NCBI RefSeq assembly: GCF_018614095.1
Contig: NZ_JAGGOY010000095.1
Location: 1-35,350, forward strand
Direction: 5' to 3'
From: Streptomyces sp. ISL-87
Lineage (GTDB): Bacteria > Actinomycetota > Actinomycetes > Streptomycetales > Streptomycetaceae
Length of the DNA: 35,350 nt
Shown: positions 8,922 through 16,042 of the stretch, in pieces
How the letters are laid out: the number at the start of each line of letters is the position of its first letter
How positions within the stretch are numbered: the stretch's first letter is position 1
The notes under the pieces: generated by a model
The model's input: the letters and a program-made list of their open reading frames with translations, nothing else
What the model was told of the DNA's origin: nothing
The model's database searches: none
Program-made: the position numbers and the translations under genes

Positions 8922-9962
8922 CTACTGGATTCCGGGGATCTGACGGGCCTTGAACGCGTTGCGCACCGCGTCCGCGGCACCCGTGCCGTACATACGCTGC
9001 GCCGTGGCGATCGTCGTGAGCGCCGCGTCCCGGAAACTGGTGTCGGGTGCGAAGCCGAACTGCGCGTTGACGATGATGCGGTCGGCGGTTCGCGCGCCCA
9101 GGGCGCCGCGGATGTCGAAGAGGGCGCGGGACCAGATCTCGCCGTCGGCGTGGACCTCGCCGACCCGGTCCGCGTAGACCTTGTTGCCGTCGATGCGGCG
9201 CAGGCAGTGCGGGGCGGCGCTGTAGGTGACGGAGTCCCAGTCGGCGACGCACGCCAGGTCCGCGTTGCGCGGCCACCCGTACGTGCTGTCCGCATGGGCA
9301 CCGACCTCGACGGCCAGGTAGTCCCCGAAGGCCTCGCCTATCGCACCGGCCTCGGGAGAGGTGCCGAAGCCCGGGACCTGCGCGTTGTGCACCGCGTGCC
9401 CGTACTCGTGAACGATCACCTCGGCGTCCTCGGCGTCGTCGACACCACCCTTGCCGAAGCGGATCTCCGCCTTCTTGTCAGTGAAGAAGGAGTTGTCGGC
9501 GCCCCACTGGTTGATACGGACCGCCTGGGCCCGGTTGTTGGCTCCCGGCAGCTCGCTGCCGAAGCCCAGGCCCTGGAGGTACTCCTGTGCCTCATTGACC
9601 CAGAAGTAGGCCATGACCTGCTCGAACTGGTCGTCGGCGCGCGTGTAGGAGCCGGCGTCCGCGGTCTTCGCCGAGGCGCCGGTGTCCGATCTGACGTACG
9701 CCCACTTGCCGGACAGTCCGCCACTGCCGTCCAGATTGCGCAGGGAGGCGGTGGCATAGGCGGAGGCGGGCACGGCGTCGGCGCCGTCCTTGCCGTCGGT
9801 GAGCGTCTGGTCGCCCGAGGACTGGACGGGGTTGACCATGAACACCCGAGCCTGGGGCAGGGCCGGCGCGGGGGCCGAGGCCGAGGCCGTTCCGCTCAGG
9901 GAGAGCAGGGCCACGGTGGCGGTGGCCGCGGCGGTCAAGCCGCGGGGTGTGCGGCGAAGCAT
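8922..9962 (-). CDS. secreted M36 (fungalysin)-like metallopeptidase
   Basis: 346 residues. Two ATGs lie six bases apart (9968, 9962). GGAGG touches the first and is six bases from the second, so 9962 is preferred. A Sec signal peptide ends near SASA (about residue 28-30). The zinc site is HEYGH (His185, Glu186, His189) with the third ligand Glu210 in GEAFGD, the fungalysin pattern. The segment beginning ARVFMVNPVQ is also typical of the M36 catalytic region. Family members often carry a long FTP propeptide; here there is none, so the protein is short and would have to fold or be controlled another way. It probably degrades external protein for nutrition, together with the neighbouring S33-type enzyme. 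Confidence 0.85.
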   Translation of the reverse strand: MLRRTPRGLTAAATATVALLSLSGTASASAPAPALPQARVFMVNPVQSSGDQTLTDGKDGADAVPASAYATASLRNLDGSGGLSGKWAYVRSDTGASAKTADAGSYTRADDQFEQVMAYFWVNEAQEYLQGLGFGSELPGANNRAQAVRINQWGADNSFFTDKKAEIRFGKGGVDDAEDAEVIVHEYGHAVHNAQVPGFGTSPEAGAIGEAFGDYLAVEVGAHADSTYGWPRNADLACVADWDSVTYSAAPHCLRRIDGNKVYADRVGEVHADGEIWSRALFDIRGALGARTADRIIVNAQFGFAPDTSFRDAALTTIATAQRMYGTGAADAVRNAFKARQIPGIQ

Positions 9963-10161
9963 AGACATCCTCCGATATGGGATGCGGTGTGCCGGACAGT
10001 GGGTAGGGGCGTGGTGCGGCCGTGATCATTGCGTACCGCCACCCGTCTTGACCAGACCCGCGACCGAGTCTCCGCCGCCGCCTCCGAGACCGGTGCCCGG
10101 GTACCTGCGGAACGGCTTCGGCGGAGCGGCGTTGTCAGTGCCGTGCGCGAGGATCAAGGAC

Positions 10162-11362
10162 ATGACGACGACCGTGATCTCCGCACCTGTGGCCACCCGT
10201 GACGACTACGACGCGGCGGTGGACAGAGCCCTTGCCGCATCCGCCGCCTACTACGGCGCCGGGGACTCCGATCTCGACGACGCCTCGTACGACCTGCTGG
10301 CCCGCCAGATCACGGAGTACGAGACGGAGCACCCCGAGCAGGTCCGCCCGGACTCGCCCACGGGAAAGGTCGGCGGCGGCGCGGCGCCGGTCGGCGACAT
10401 AGCGCACAGCGCTCCCATGCTCTCCCTGGACAACGTCTTCGACGCCTCCGAGCTGATCAAGTGGGAGGCCTCGCTGACGCGGCGACGCGGCGACGCGGCG
10501 ACTCGGCGCCCCGGTGGCCGGCGGGTACGCGGTCGAGCCGAAGCTCGACGGCGCGGCGATCGCCGCCCGCTACCGGGACGGCCGGCTGGCCCAGCTCATC
10601 ACCCGCGGCGACGGCGCGCACGGCGAGGACATCTCCCACGCCATAGGCAGCATCACCGGCCTGCCCGCGCAGCTGGCCGTGGCCGCCACCGTCGAGGTGC
10701 GCGGTGAAGTCCTGATGACGCACGAGCAGTTCACCCGGGCCAACGAGATCCGCCGGGCCCACGGGGCCAAGCCGTTCTCCAACCCGCGCAACGGCACGGC
10801 CGGCACCCTGCGGGCCAAGGAGCGCCCCTACGTGATCGATATGACGTTCTTCGCCTACGGGGCCGTAGCCGCCGAAGAGGACTGGCCGTTCAGCCTGGGC
10901 GGCGGGCACGCGGCCGTGATGGCCGGGCTGGCGGAGGCGGGCGTGCAGACCACCGCGGCGAGCGCGGCGGGCCTGGTCGTCTGCGCGACGCTGGAGGAAG
11001 TCCAGGGCAGGGTCGAGGAGATCGCCGCCCTCCGCCCCGGCCTGCCCTTCGGAATCGACGGCGTGGTCATCAAGGCGGACGACGCCGCCGAGCAGGCCAA
11101 GGCGGGCTTCGCCACCCGCCACCCGCACTGGGCGATCGCCTACAAGCTGCCCGCGGTGGAACGGCAGACCAAGCTCGTCGGGGTGGAGTGGAACGTCGGG
11201 CGCACCGGCATCATCGCCCCGCGCGCCGTCCTCGAGCGGATCGAGGTCGACGGCAGCATCGTGCAGTACGCCACGCTCCACAACCCGGCCTTCATCCGCG
11301 ACAGCGGCATGATGATCGGCGACACCGTCACGGTGTGGAAGGCCGGCGTTATCTCTGCTTAG
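10162..11362 (+). pseudogene. ligA: NAD-dependent DNA ligase, N-terminal part, frameshifted and truncated
   Basis: NAD-dependent ligases seal nicks using an adenylated lysine. The first frame (ATG 10162, GAGG nine bases upstream) gives the Ia domain and the SPTGKVGG and PMLSLDN motifs up to WEASL. The reading frame then changes inside three tandem ACGCGGCG units (10477-10500). The second frame continues from about 10502 with EPKLDG (adenylation Lys, codon 10541-10543) through the nucleotidyltransferase domain into the OB-fold. At KAG (11339-11347), where relatives read KAGDVIP, homology stops and TAG follows at 11360. Removing two of the 8-bp units restores one uninterrupted protein. A BRCT-like ligase end in the same orientation lies at 14026-14145. 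The Streptomyces genus also has an essential ligase elsewhere, so this is probably a dispensable second copy. Confidence 0.85.
10477..10508 (+). repeat. 8-bp tandem repeat (ACGCGGCG) that shifts the ligase frame
   Basis: Three perfect units at 10477-10484, 10485-10492 and 10493-10500, then ACTCGGCG. With only one perfect unit the sequence reads SLTRRLGAPVAGGYAV in one frame. The two extra units (16 bp) cause the +1 shift. Confidence 0.85.
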
Positions 11363-11389
11363 TTGGCATGTCTCATTGGCTCTGCCTCG

Positions 11390-11440
11390 GCACTCCTAGG
11401 ATTGTCAATAGTTCTTGCACTCTGCTGCGTCGCACTCCTA
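11390..11440. repeat. short direct repeat GCACTCCTA before the integrase remnant
   Basis: GCACTCCTA occurs at 11390-11398 and 11432-11440 within the AT-richer stretch between the ligase break and the integrase ATG. It could be part of a recombination site, but the copies are too short to be sure. Confidence 0.25.
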
Positions 11441-11451
11441 CGGTGCCACCC

Positions 11452-12492
11452 ATGCACCTGATCTACTTCTCCCGCGAAGGCTGGGAGAGCTGGGGTCGTC
11501 CTTCGAAGCCGCTCGTACGTGAGGGCATGCCCGTACTCATCGACGATGACCTGCTGTTCGAGGAAGCCGGTGTGGCCCGTCCCACGGTGGCGGTGAACCT
11601 GTGGTTGCAGAACCTCCCGCTGGATGGCGCCCCGGCCCAGAAGACCTGGAAGACCTATGCGCAAGCGATGAAGCCCTGGCTGGAGCACCTGGCTGAGGTC
11701 GGGGTCCATCCGTTCGAGGACCGCGAGACCCTGCGTGCGGCCCTCAGCAGCTTCTCCGAGTACCGCCTTTCCGGTCCGCTCTCGGCCCGTTGGGACGTGA
11801 GCACGTGGAACCAGAACGTGAACCCAGTGGCGCGGTTCTACCAGTGGGCTGTCGAGGAGGGCTTCTGCACGGCGGTGCCGTTCACGTATGCCCTGGTCCG
11901 GCGTTTTACCGAGGCCGGCCCCGTGGAGACCCGCCGCAACATGGCGACGCTGCGGGCCCCGAAGCCGCACGCGACGTTGTCGTACCTGGAGGACGACTTC
12001 CTTCAGTTGTTCCTCTGGGCTCTGGCGGGTCTGGGGCCCGGCGGCGTACCGGACACCTTCCGGGGCCGCCAGGTGGGGCGCAACGCCGCGATGGCGAAGC
12101 TGGTGGTGTCCAGTGGGCTGCGCGCACAGGAGTTCACGCATCTACTCACCTACGAGTTGCCGACTCTGCCGACCCGGCAGACGACGCTGCCGCTGCCGTT
12201 CCCGCTGTCAGCCCAGATCACCAAGGGTAAGAAGGCGCGGGAGACCTGGGTCGACGTGGACGCCGCCGCTGAGATGTGGCAGTACGTGGACCTGGACCGG
12301 GCGGCGGCCTGCCACGGCAGGGTCTACCGGCCGCGCGAAACATCACGACCCTGCGCGTGCGGGCCCGGGTCGACCCGAACCGGCCTCGCCGATAGGGCCG
12401 CTCTCCGGCGGCGGGCCGTGAAACCTGCTGTCCGACCCAGCCGGACCGGTCGGCCGCAACCCGGCGGCCGACCCGTTGATGGGGCTCTTTGA
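11452..12492 (+). pseudogene. truncated tyrosine recombinase/integrase
   Basis: The readable protein begins at ATG 11452. Residues 1-290 look like an actinobacterial tyrosine recombinase: an N-terminal SAM-like core-binding region (about 45-150), then the start of the catalytic domain with SSGLRAQEF (box I Arg, about residue 223) and the beta-hairpin Lys in KGKKARETW. After about 12330 the sequence turns into low-complexity Arg/Pro/Gly residues and stops. The box II HxxR and the catalytic Tyr are absent, so it cannot recombine DNA. The upstream 100 bases (11349-11450) are less GC-rich and have no ribosome site. It lies directly at the break in the ligase gene and is probably the residue of the element that broke it. 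Confidence 0.75.
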
Positions 12493-12933
12493 ATTTCCCC
12501 ACCCGGTACTCGGGTGTTGGCCAGACCCGCTCGCGGTAGTGCCCCACGCTGGAACAGGCGGTGGGTACACCGATGGCGAGAGCGGAGGTCGCCGCTGAGC
12601 GGGTTGGGGAGGAGAACAGCTACCTATGGCCTACCTGACAAATGATCATCTGGCGGGTTCGTGGGACCAGGAGCGCGGCCAGGGGTCGGCCTCGACGCAG
12701 AACCGCCGGCTCGCTGGATACGGAGAGCGAGCCGGTCGGCGGTTGCCCGGCTGTCGATGTACTCGTCTCTGATCGTGCGGAGGTCGTGAGTTCGAGCTCT
12801 GACCAGGTAGACGGTCGGCTTGGTGACGCCCCGAGGCCGCCTCGCGGGTTTGAGCCCGGTGCCGCGACTGACGAACCTGGCGAAGAGTCGTGTCCTACCG
12901 GCTCGAGGCGCGGCCAACCGCCCCCGCTACGTC
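12493..12933. other. stretch without a recognisable gene
   Basis: About 440 bases between the integrase remnant and the isomerase-like gene. A 97-residue minus-strand frame (12624-12917) is open but basic, unlike any family I know and without a ribosome site. A small hairpin, CACCCG-GTACT-CGGGTG, lies at 12500-12516. It is probably decayed accessory DNA. Confidence 0.4.
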
Positions 12934-13731
12934 CTACTCCTCCGGCTCCCAGACGCGGAGCAGGTCGAGCAGCCCTGCGTCTCCGTCAACGTGCAAGGAG
13001 TCGGCCGGGATACGGTCGTACAAGTAGAGGACCAACTCACTGGCCGTGCCATGGATGGAGGCGCCGGCTGCGTCCGAGTCCTCGCCGGTCGCGGCAGTGG
13101 GCGCGGGGATGCGGGTGGAGCGTGCGCCGTCGCCGTCGACCGTGAGGCGCCAGGAGCGGCCCTCGGCGGTCTGGAAGTCGAAGGCCGTGGGCTTGTGCGG
13201 CCAGGCGCTGGGCGTCGCGACGCAGGTGAACAGGAACTCCTCGACACCGTCGAGGGCGACCTCGGCCGGCAGCGGCTGCGGGGCGCCCGCGGCGAGCTGG
13301 GCGTCGTAGGTGTGCACCGCGCTCTCCTGGACCCGGTGCCGGGCGACTCCGCCAGAGGTCCGCGGCGTCTGCAGGGCACTCCACCACGCCCAGCAGCCGG
13401 CGTCCGGGCCCGCCTCCCGCAGGGCGCTCAGCAGAAGCTGCGTCGACGCGGCCATCCAGGCCAGCAGGGCCTCACGCTCCCGCGGCACTTCCAGAGCGGC
13501 GCGCGCAGCGGTGGCCTCGGCCGGGGGAGCGTCGGCAGGCCCCGCGCCGAGGATGGCGGCCCAGAAACGGTCTCCCCCACCCAGGTGCTTCACCAGATCG
13601 AACAGCGTCCACTCGGGGCAGGTCGGCACCTGTGCGTCGAGACTGGGCGCGGAGGCGACCGCGGCGCGGAAGGCGGTCGACCGTTCATCGATCAGTCGCA
13701 GCAGGTCAGGGAACTCAAGATTCTTTTCCAC
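12934..13731 (-). CDS. maleylpyruvate isomerase family mycothiol-dependent enzyme
   Basis: 265 residues. The N-terminal domain is a DinB/MDMPI-type four-helix bundle with the usual metal-binding residues: His49 in EWTLFDLVKHLG, and Glu136 and His140 in VQESAVHTYD. The C-terminal domain (about 160-262) is the MDMPI_C-like alpha/beta part. The family uses mycothiol, the actinobacterial thiol, as cofactor or substrate in isomerase, detoxification or transferase reactions; the substrate here is unknown. Start is a GTG at 13731 without a clear ribosome site. It is intact and lies in the middle of pseudogene debris between the two halves of the broken ligase, so it may have come in with the inserted segment. 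Confidence 0.82.
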   Translation of the reverse strand: MEKNLEFPDLLRLIDERSTAFRAAVASAPSLDAQVPTCPEWTLFDLVKHLGGGDRFWAAILGAGPADAPPAEATAARAALEVPREREALLAWMAASTQLLLSALREAGPDAGCWAWWSALQTPRTSGGVARHRVQESAVHTYDAQLAAGAPQPLPAEVALDGVEEFLFTCVATPSAWPHKPTAFDFQTAEGRSWRLTVDGDGARSTRIPAPTAATGEDSDAAGASIHGTASELVLYLYDRIPADSLHVDGDAGLLDLLRVWEPEE

Positions 13732-14025
13732 GCCGGATGTCTATCACCGTGCTCCGGTGATCGGACAGCGATTTTCACAGTCGCCGCCGGTTGGCCATTG
13801 CGGACGTCGTCCTCGCCTCCCACCGCTCGGGTGACAAGCTGCGCACTGCTGCGAGGACGCTGGTGGTGGCGGTACGCCCGGCGTCGGGCCTGTGGGTGCT
13901 CTGGCGTCGCCGCGCGGCCGGGCACCTCGGCGACGTGACGTCCACCCGGTGCGCGCGGTCATGCTGCCGCTCGATGTGATGGACGCGGAGGTCACGACGG
14001 CGGGGGAGGACCGGTCGGGTCGGGA

Positions 14026-14145
14026 GTTCATGTCCTGGTCGCGGGGGAGAGCGCCGGGTCCAAGCTGGCCAAGGCGCAGGAGCTGGGCACGAGAATCCTC
14101 TCCGAGCAGGAGTTCGCCGACATCCTCGGCGACCAACTGGTGTGA
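14026..14145 (+). pseudogene. BRCT-domain end of an NAD-dependent DNA ligase
   Basis: Without a start codon, the frame from 14029 reads HVLVAGESAGSKLAKAQ and continues LGTRILSEQEFADIL to a TGA at 14143. This is the second half of the C-terminal BRCT domain of NAD-dependent ligases, where the V-A-G-x-x-x-G-S-K-x-x-K-A-x-x-L signature is characteristic. It has the same strand as the broken ligase 2.7 kb upstream. The zinc finger and helix-hairpin-helix domains expected between the two parts are not found, so this is a remnant, most simply of the same gene. Confidence 0.72.
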
Positions 14146-14361
14146 CCCGGGGACAACGGCAAGTGGCTGCCCGACCAGGCAGTGTTCTGGAAGGGCTCCG
14201 GGGACGTGCTGGCCCTGCCCAGGCTCGCCGCGAACAAGGCGACTTCGGCCGCGGCCGTCTCCGACGACGACCGGGTGGGCGGCTCGGCCGTGAACGCGAA
14301 AGGCAAGACCAGGGCCGTCGTATGGAAGTGCGCGAGCAAGCAGGCGTACCTGCCGCAGTAG
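14146..14361 (+). pseudogene. C-terminal fragment of a repeat-type secreted protein (possible HAF/beta-propeller)
   Basis: Directly after the ligase TGA and in the same frame, about 71 codons run to TAG at 14359. They encode VFWKGSGDVLALP, then AAAVSDDDRVGGSAV and GKTRAVVWKC. The alternation of D-D-R-x-x-G-S-A-V and A-V-V-W is what repeated HAF/beta-propeller blades look like. There is no start codon with a ribosome site and no N-terminal portion, so I read it as a gene fragment. The family assignment is tentative. Confidence 0.4.
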
Positions 14362-14912
14362 CGCGCGGCCATGGGCATGGTGAACAGTCTCCGGCACTTT
14401 GCCGGCGGCCTCACAGAGCCCTGAGAACACTTGATGGGCGCTCGACGCGGCCCTGCTCGCCGCCGGGCTGCTGATCTCGGGCAAGGCGAGGCACGCACCG
14501 GAGCGGTGACCGCGAGGCGCCCCTCGCCCAGGGGCGGCTTCAACAAACCTTCACATGATGTACGTGGTGTGATGCCTCCCTGGCGCTGCCACTCGAAATA
14601 CCGGTTATGCCCGATGTAATTGGTAGGCATATGCCCGTTTCTGTCCTGCGGTGATGACGGACGGCGGATAACTGTTACTCGATCTTGCGAAGGAGCTGTG
14701 GTGATCGGGTAAATGAAATCGGACGGCCCGTCACCCGGTTGCCGCCGCGCACGCGGGAACGCGTCAACGCGGTTGGCCCGGTCACCCGTTCACGTGCTTA
14801 CATCAGCGCACCGCCGCGGTTCCGCCGCGGGAGTGGACAGGACTGTTTCGTTTTTGCGGCCTGCGCCACGTCTTTTGAGAAGCATTCAGACGAATTGAAG
14901 GGTGCGCACATA
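14362..14912. other. intergenic stretch with possible transporter debris and upstream region of the peptide operon
   Basis: Around 14370-14425 one frame reads MGMVNSLRHFAGGL, and another around 14440-14510 reads ALLAAGLLISGKAR before a stop. Both resemble the last part of MFS drug transporters but in different frames, so at best decayed remnants. From about 14560 the sequence becomes less GC-rich and should hold the promoter of the precursor gene; I find no certain -35/-10. A small hairpin CCGCGG-TTCCG-CCGCGG lies at 14813-14829, about 85 bases before the precursor ATG, in the likely 5' leader. Confidence 0.4.
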
Positions 14913-15131
14913 ATGCGTAACGACATCGAGACCCGCGAGATCGCCGACACCGAGCTGGACGCCGTTTCCGGCGGTGTGAGCATCTCCGGTGGCCTCATCG
15001 GCGGCGCGACCGGCGACGTCCGGACCGTGCTGGGTGCGGTGACCTCCCTGGAGACCGTCCACGGCGTGCTGACCCTCCCCGGTCAGGTTGAGGGCATCGT
15101 CGGCGTCCGCGCTGGTGTCGCCGGTCTCTGA
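14913..15131 (+). CDS. double-glycine-leader precursor peptide (putative bacteriocin/secreted peptide)
   Basis: 72 residues from ATG 14913, preceded by GAAGGG. The first 21 residues (IADTELDAVSGG at the end) form a textbook double-glycine leader: acidic, with hydrophobic positions before Gly20-Gly21. Cleavage there leaves a 51-residue core rich in Gly, Val, Leu and Ala, with GxxxG spacings at 26/30, 27/31 and 30/34 and one Pro. There is no Cys and few Ser/Thr, so it is not a lanthipeptide or disulfide peptide. Directly downstream lie an adaptor, a C39-peptidase ABC exporter and a second ABC protein, which supply the cutting and export. Two later Gly-Gly pairs (26-27, 30-31) are alternative processing sites. 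It could be an unmodified class II-like bacteriocin or a signalling peptide; the sequence does not decide. Confidence 0.82.
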   Translation: MRNDIETREIADTELDAVSGGVSISGGLIGGATGDVRTVLGAVTSLETVHGVLTLPGQVEGIVGVRAGVAGL

Positions 15132-15147
15132 TCGAGACATCTGTTGC

Positions 15148-15185
15148 CCATGAACCCCGGAACTCCTTCCTTCCGGGGTTCATGG
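15148..15185 (+). terminator. strong hairpin between precursor and export genes (attenuator or partial terminator)
   Basis: A perfect 15-bp inverted repeat (15148-15162 with 15171-15185, CCATGAACCCCGGAA arm) with an eight-base loop, 16 bases after the precursor stop. No T run follows. Its place between a small peptide gene and its exporter fits a partial terminator or mRNA stabiliser that gives more precursor than transporter. Confidence 0.75.
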
Positions 15186-15235
15186 CTGCCCGCGCTCAAC
15201 CACCCGTATCACGAATGCAGTTGAGGGAATAGTCC

Positions 15236-16042
15236 GTGCAGTTCCGCCAAAAGGCGCTTTCCAAGCTGCAATCGCCAGAAGAGCTTGATCTGCCCGTACG
15301 CTTCGCGCGCCCACAGGGCCGGCTCGTCCTTGCCGTCACTGTCGTCGTCATGGCAGTCGCGGGCTTCTGGGCATTCACCGGATCCGTCTCCTCCAAACTG
15401 AGCGCACCCGGCATCCTCACCCATGCCGAGGGCAGTTACATGCTGCAGAGCCCCTTCGCCGGACAAGTCACCGCGGTCTCCGCCAAGGAGGGGCAGCTCC
15501 TGACCCCCGGCGCGCCCCTGCTCCAGGTCCGCACGGAGCGAGGCGACCAGACCGTGCGCGTCGTGGCCGGCGGGCGCGTGACGACCCTGGTCGCCAAGAT
15601 GGGCTCCGTGCTCACGACCGGCGCGGACGTCGCGACCGTCGAACGCGTGCAGAGTCCGGACGACCCGCTGGTGGCCATGCTGTACGTGCCCGGCGGAAGC
15701 GGCGCGGCGATCCCCGTCGGCGCCTCGGTCGACCTGAGCGTCCAGTCCGCCCCCCGCCAGCAGTTCGGAGTGCTGCGCGGCCGCGTCAAGGCGGTCGGCC
15801 GCGCGCCGCAGACACCGGGGCAGATCAGCGGCTTCCTCGGCGACAGCCGGCTCGCCGCGCAGTACTCCAAGCAGGGCAACCCCGTCGCGGTGCTCGTACA
15901 GCTGGAGCACTCCTCCACGACCAAGTCCGGCTACCGCTGGTCCTCCACCGACGGGCCCCCGTACGCCGTCGACTCCACGACGCCGGTCACCGCGGCCGTC
16001 CACCTCGCAGCGCAGCGCCCCATCGACTGGCTGCTCCCGTGA
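15236..16042 (+). CDS. HlyD-like membrane fusion/adaptor protein of an NHLM-type peptide export system
   Basis: 268 residues. The GTG start has GAGGG about nine bases upstream. A short cytoplasmic tail is followed by one membrane helix (about 29-48) and a biotinyl-lipoyl-like beta domain (about 65-135) with the QSPFAGQVTAVSAKEGQLLTPG pattern split around a short linker instead of the long coiled coil of Gram-negative HlyD. This is the form seen in the NHLM_micro_HlyD group. It should sit in the membrane with the ABC exporters and assist peptide passage. Its stop overlaps the GTG of the next gene (GTGA), which suggests translational coupling. Confidence 0.82.
   Translation: MQFRQKALSKLQSPEELDLPVRFARPQGRLVLAVTVVVMAVAGFWAFTGSVSSKLSAPGILTHAEGSYMLQSPFAGQVTAVSAKEGQLLTPGAPLLQVRTERGDQTVRVVAGGRVTTLVAKMGSVLTTGADVATVERVQSPDDPLVAMLYVPGGSGAAIPVGASVDLSVQSAPRQQFGVLRGRVKAVGRAPQTPGQISGFLGDSRLAAQYSKQGNPVAVLVQLEHSSTTKSGYRWSSTDGPPYAVDSTTPVTAAVHLAAQRPIDWLLP

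Noticed and set aside
7002..10025. 1007-codon plus-strand open frame
   Set aside because: It runs antisense across the P450, S33 and M36 genes, all of which have clear motifs on the minus strand; such shadows are normal in high-GC DNA.
12780..12870. tRNA-like T-arm sequences (GAGTTCGAGCTC and GGGTTTGAGCCC)
   Set aside because: No matching acceptor, D or anticodon arms could be found around them; not a tRNA.
12624..12917. 97-codon minus-strand ORF
   Set aside because: Basic, no start signal and no family resemblance; not strong enough to call a gene.
13791..13979. 62-codon plus-strand ORF before the BRCT fragment
   Set aside because: No ribosome site, no family and a shuffled-looking C-terminus; probably chance or decayed sequence.
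14913..15131. lanthipeptide precursor
   Set aside because: The leader is of the double-glycine type, but the core has no Cys and there is no lanthionine synthetase nearby.
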